DNA of 17,813 nt from JAHIYU01 sp964476155 (lineage in GTDB: Bacteria; Krumholzibacteriota; Krumholzibacteriia; LZORAL124-64-63): NCBI GenBank assembly GCA_964476155.1, contig CAYYYS010000052.1:1-17813 (forward strand), in the 5' to 3' direction. The notes under the pieces are model-generated. The model saw nothing but the letters and a program-made list of their open reading frames with translations, had not been told where the DNA came from and searched no databases. The position numbers and the translations under genes were made by a program. This document shows positions 15,210 to 17,813 of this stretch, piece after piece (position 1 is the stretch's first letter; every line of letters begins with the position of its first letter).

Positions 15210-17813
15210 CTACTTCAGCAACGCCGCCTTCCCGCTTACCGCCCCCTCGGGTGTAACCAACCGGTACAGGTAGACGCCCGAAGCGACCGTATGGCCGGAT
15301 CCGTCGCGTCCGTCCCACAGCACCCGATGCGTCCCCGCGGGCTGGCGGTCGCTCAGCAGCGTGCGCACCAGCTTGCCCTCGGCCGAGTAGACCTTCAGGG
15401 AGACCGGCATATCGGCCGGCAGCGCGAAGCTGATCAGCGTCTGCGGGTTGAAGGGGTTGGGATGCGCGCCCAGCAGGGTGACCCGTTCGGGCATCGAGGT
15501 CTCCACGCCGGTGCCGCCGCCCACGGTGAACTCGACCGGCACGATGATGGTCGCGCCGCCGTTGTGGGCGATATCCAGATCGGCCGTGTAGACACCGTCG
15601 GACAGGCCGGCCGCGTCGAGAGTAATGGTGACATCGACGCTATCGCCGTCATTCACCTCGCCGGTCGGTGCGTCGAGGGTGATCCAGTCCAGGTTGCGGC
15701 CAACGGTAAAGACGCCGCTCTCGCCGAACACCAGGGGATCGCCCTCGTCGATGATGCGGATCACGGCCCACGAGCCGGGATCACCGGTCACGGGCCAGGT
15801 CCACGAGCCGCCGGCCAGGGAAACGCCGGTCGCCAGGGTCTCCCAGGCGCCGCCGTCTTCGCGCTGCAGTTCGATCGTGCCGGTCACCGGGCCGTTGACG
15901 GCCAGGAACGTCACTTCGAAATTCTCACCTATGATCGCCGAGTCACCGGCATTGGGCGCGGTGACGTAGATGGCCGGGGCTGTCGGCGCCAGGATGATCT
16001 TGCCCTCGATGAAATGCGGATTAGAGCCGTACAGGTCTCCGTCGACGCGCCAGTCGAACTCCACGTCGCCGGCCAAGCCGCTGTCGAACGTGAGGGTGAT
16101 CTCGGCGTGGCCGGTTTCGCCGTTGGCCAGATAACCACCACCCGGCCCGCCACCACCTTCCCAGACGACCAACGCGCCATCACCGGTCGATCCGTTCCAG
16201 TCCATGGTGCCATGGTTGGTCGATATGCCGCCGGCCGAGACGCAGGTGACGCCGACCGGCAGGTCCAGGCTCGCCTGGACGATCCACTCCCAGTCATTGC
16301 TGACACAGGTGACCGCAACATCCAGGGTCACGGTCGTGCCCGCCTCGTATTCGGAAGCATTGAGCTTCAGGTCGGACCCCGTGAGGTTCGTGGGCACGAC
16401 GATCTGGTCGCCACCGCCAGGCAGACTCTTGGCGCCCGCGCGGGTCAACGGATCGACCTTGGTAATGGTATAACTGAGCGTCGAGCCCGCCTCGCCCGTG
16501 TTGCCGATGTGCAGGTACTCGACGACATGACCACCCGCGGCCGCGGACTCCGTGATCGAACCGGGCGACACGTCGGCCGTCGGCTGGAGAACCTCGCCGA
16601 GAGGTTTGAACAGAATCGCGCGACCCGACGCGAGCGTGGCCGCCGCGTCGGCATACTCGTTCCAGAACGTGTACATGAGACCGTCGGTGCGGTCGACGTT
16701 CTGGATACCGACGGTGGCATAGCCGTCACGCGAGTCGGTGTTGCCGACCTGCTCGTACTGGAAGAGGATCATGCCGTCGCCAGTGGACGTCTGATGCCAG
16801 GCCGGATCGTAGAGCACGACCTCGAAGTTCTGGACCGCGTTCGAGTAATCGTTGCGCACGTCGTACCACTGGATCACGTAGCGATGCTCGGTGGCGTCGT
16901 ACCACGTGTAAACACGCTTGGAGCCGGTCTGGTAGAGGTTGTCCCAGAAGGGCGCGATCATGGCACCCGGCGAGCCGGCCGACGGGATGCCGAAGTTGCG
17001 GTAATGAACCAGATTCATCTCGCCCATGGCGATCCAGCCGTTGGAACAGATCGACACCTGGCTGTAGTCCTGGCCGTAGTAGCGGAACGTGAAGGGCAGG
17101 GTGACGGTTTCGGTGTCGTCCTCTTCCCAGCCGAAGTCCGAGAGGCCCAGGTCGGTGCCGGTGGCGTCGTGGTCGGGATCGATGGCGATCCAGTCGTAGA
17201 CCGGCGCCTCGCCGCTGCTCGTGTCGGTGTCGTCGTAGGCGTAGTAGCCGTAATTGTCGGGACCCATCGGCGCGTTGCTCACCGACGAACCGACTTGCAT
17301 GACGTATTCCAGGGTCGCCTGCATGCCGCCGCTGTAGCTAACGACGATGTCAAGGACCGCCAGATGGCCCGCATAGCAATCGGGGGTGACGGAGAATTCA
17401 AAGGGCGCGCCGGCGTTGTCGCCCGAACCGGCGGCGGGAATGTCGCCGAAGGACGAGACGCTCGTGTTGATGTTGACCCATGGGCTACCCGTGCTGACGC
17501 TGGCGCTGATCGCCGTGGCGCCGAGCGATCCGTTGTTGTCTAGGCTCAGCTCGAGACCACCGGACTCGCCGGGGTCGGGCGTGGCGCCCGGACCGGTCCA
17601 GGTCGTGCCGGTGATCGTAAAGTCGGCGGCCTGGACCATGGTCTGTACGACCGAGGTCCAGGTGTCGGCGCCGTTGGTCACGGTCAAGGGCCAGGCAATC
17701 ACAGCGCCGTCGGTCGCGTCGGACGCAATGGTCACCTGCGCGGGCGTACCCGCCCACACGGCACACCTGTCCAAGATAAAATTCTGATCGATGTATGAAG
17801 AAGCCCTCCGGCA
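15210..17813 (-). CDS. Large secreted multidomain protein with FlgD-like C-terminal Ig domain (5' end beyond window)
   Basis: The frame is open from the right edge to a TAG at 15212-15210, over 860 codons. No in-frame ATG or credible start occurs near the edge and the first residues already look like a beta-sandwich interior, so the N-terminal part, probably the catalytic domain, lies outside. Domains from the N-terminal side: a CARDB/NEW3-like repeat (PDPGESGGLELSLDNNG, about 17250-17650); a beta-rich module with YYAYDDTDTSSG, YDWIAIDP and SVQICSNGWIAMG-like sequence (about 16600-17270); a cohesin-like sandwich (about 16000-16390); an Ig-like module (15700-15990); a BACON-like stretch (WITLDAPTGEV, about 15520-15690); and a C-terminal FlgD Ig-like domain (NPFNPQT, WDGRDGSG, ASGVYLYRL). 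Such architectures occur on gingipain-, M6- or S8-type secreted proteases, but the enzyme class cannot be seen here. It is probably surface-bound or secreted. Confidence 0.9.
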   Translation of the reverse strand, partial: CRRASSYIDQNFILDRCAVWAGTPAQVTIASDATDGAVIAWPLTVTNGADTWTSVVQTMVQAADFTITGTTWTGPGATPDPGESGGLELSLDNNGSLGATAISASVSTGSPWVNINTSVSSFGDIPAAGSGDNAGAPFEFSVTPDCYAGHLAVLDIVVSYSGGMQATLEYVMQVGSSVSNAPMGPDNYGYYAYDDTDTSSGEAPVYDWIAIDPDHDATGTDLGLSDFGWEEDDTETVTLPFTFRYYGQDYSQVSICSNGWIAMGEMNLVHYRNFGIPSAGSPGAMIAPFWDNLYQTGSKRVYTWYDATEHRYVIQWYDVRNDYSNAVQNFEVVLYDPAWHQTSTGDGMILFQYEQVGNTDSRDGYATVGIQNVDRTDGLMYTFWNEYADAAATLASGRAILFKPLGEVLQPTADVSPGSITESAAAGGHVVEYLHIGNTGEAGSTLSYTITKVDPLTRAGAKSLPGGGDQIVVPTNLTGSDLKLNASEYEAGTTVTLDVAVTCVSNDWEWIVQASLDLPVGVTCVSAGGISTNHGTMDWNGSTGDGALVVWEGGGGPGGGYLANGETGHAEITLTFDSGLAGDVEFDWRVDGDLYGSNPHFIEGKIILAPTAPAIYVTAPNAGDSAIIGENFEVTFLAVNGPVTGTIELQREDGGAWETLATGVSLAGGSWTWPVTGDPGSWAVIRIIDEGDPLVFGESGVFTVGRNLDWITLDAPTGEVNDGDSVDVTITLDAAGLSDGVYTADLDIAHNGGATIIVPVEFTVGGGTGVETSMPERVTLLGAHPNPFNPQTLISFALPADMPVSLKVYSAEGKLVRTLLSDRQPAGTHRVLWDGRDGSGHTVASGVYLYRLVTPEGAVSGKAALLK

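Noticed and set aside
14949..17543. Plus-strand frame of 864 codons
   Set aside because: Antisense shadow of the large secreted-protein gene; His/Arg/Val/Gly-rich with no domain.

Overview
GC-rich bacterial DNA, about 17.8 kb, read almost entirely on the minus strand. The best clue to the organism is the partial secreted protein at the right edge. It ends in a FlgD-type Ig-like C-terminal domain (NPFNPQT, then WDGRDGSG, then ASGVYLYRL). That tail is common on secreted proteins of FCB-group and neighbouring candidate phyla such as Krumholzibacteriota, Eisenbacteria and Latescibacteria. The other envelope genes fit a diderm: four lipoproteins or exported enzymes, a di-haem cytochrome c peroxidase and an ECF sigma/anti-sigma pair. 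The taxonomic placement is inference from these features only.

Left part (1-5656, minus strand): a 3'-truncated CapD/FlaA1-type nucleotide-sugar dehydratase/epimerase; a protein-L-isoaspartate methyltransferase with a lipoprotein signal; a frameshifted membrane-anchored hypothetical gene; an AT-richer class I SAM methyltransferase that looks acquired; and a CPA1-type Na+/H+ antiporter. Position 5657-6024 is a divergent intergenic region. The only clear plus-strand gene follows it, an exported M20D amidohydrolase (6025-7305).

Middle part (7302-10557): an accessory stretch. A small membrane-protein ORF, probably a 5'-truncated remnant, abuts a type IV abortive-infection toxin-antitoxin pair (AbiEi antitoxin and AbiEii nucleotidyltransferase toxin, overlapping by GTGA). 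A class II Fic AMP-transferase lies upstream. Both promoter/leader regions are AT-rich and carry clear inverted repeats: a candidate AbiEi operator at 9244-9269, and a hairpin that holds the fic ribosome-binding site at 10459-10477.

Right part (10558-17813, minus strand): a compact cytochrome c peroxidase, ECF sigma factor, zinc-finger anti-sigma unit, probably an operon. The anti-sigma protein has an Fn3-like extracytoplasmic domain between two membrane segments. Next comes a lipoprotein gene interrupted in frame by a single TAG, with 68 further codons of well-formed coding sequence after it. An M28 metallopeptidase gene follows, flanked on both sides by related AT-rich hairpin repeats built on GAGATAGTTG/CAACTATCTC. 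Last is the 3' part of the large secreted multidomain protein.

No rRNA, tRNA, CRISPR array, transposase or integrase was seen. The most unusual points are the TAG-interrupted lipoprotein, the paired hairpin repeats, the palindromic control regions of the abiE and fic genes, the lipoprotein form of the isoaspartate methyltransferase, and the peroxidase/sigma/anti-sigma unit.
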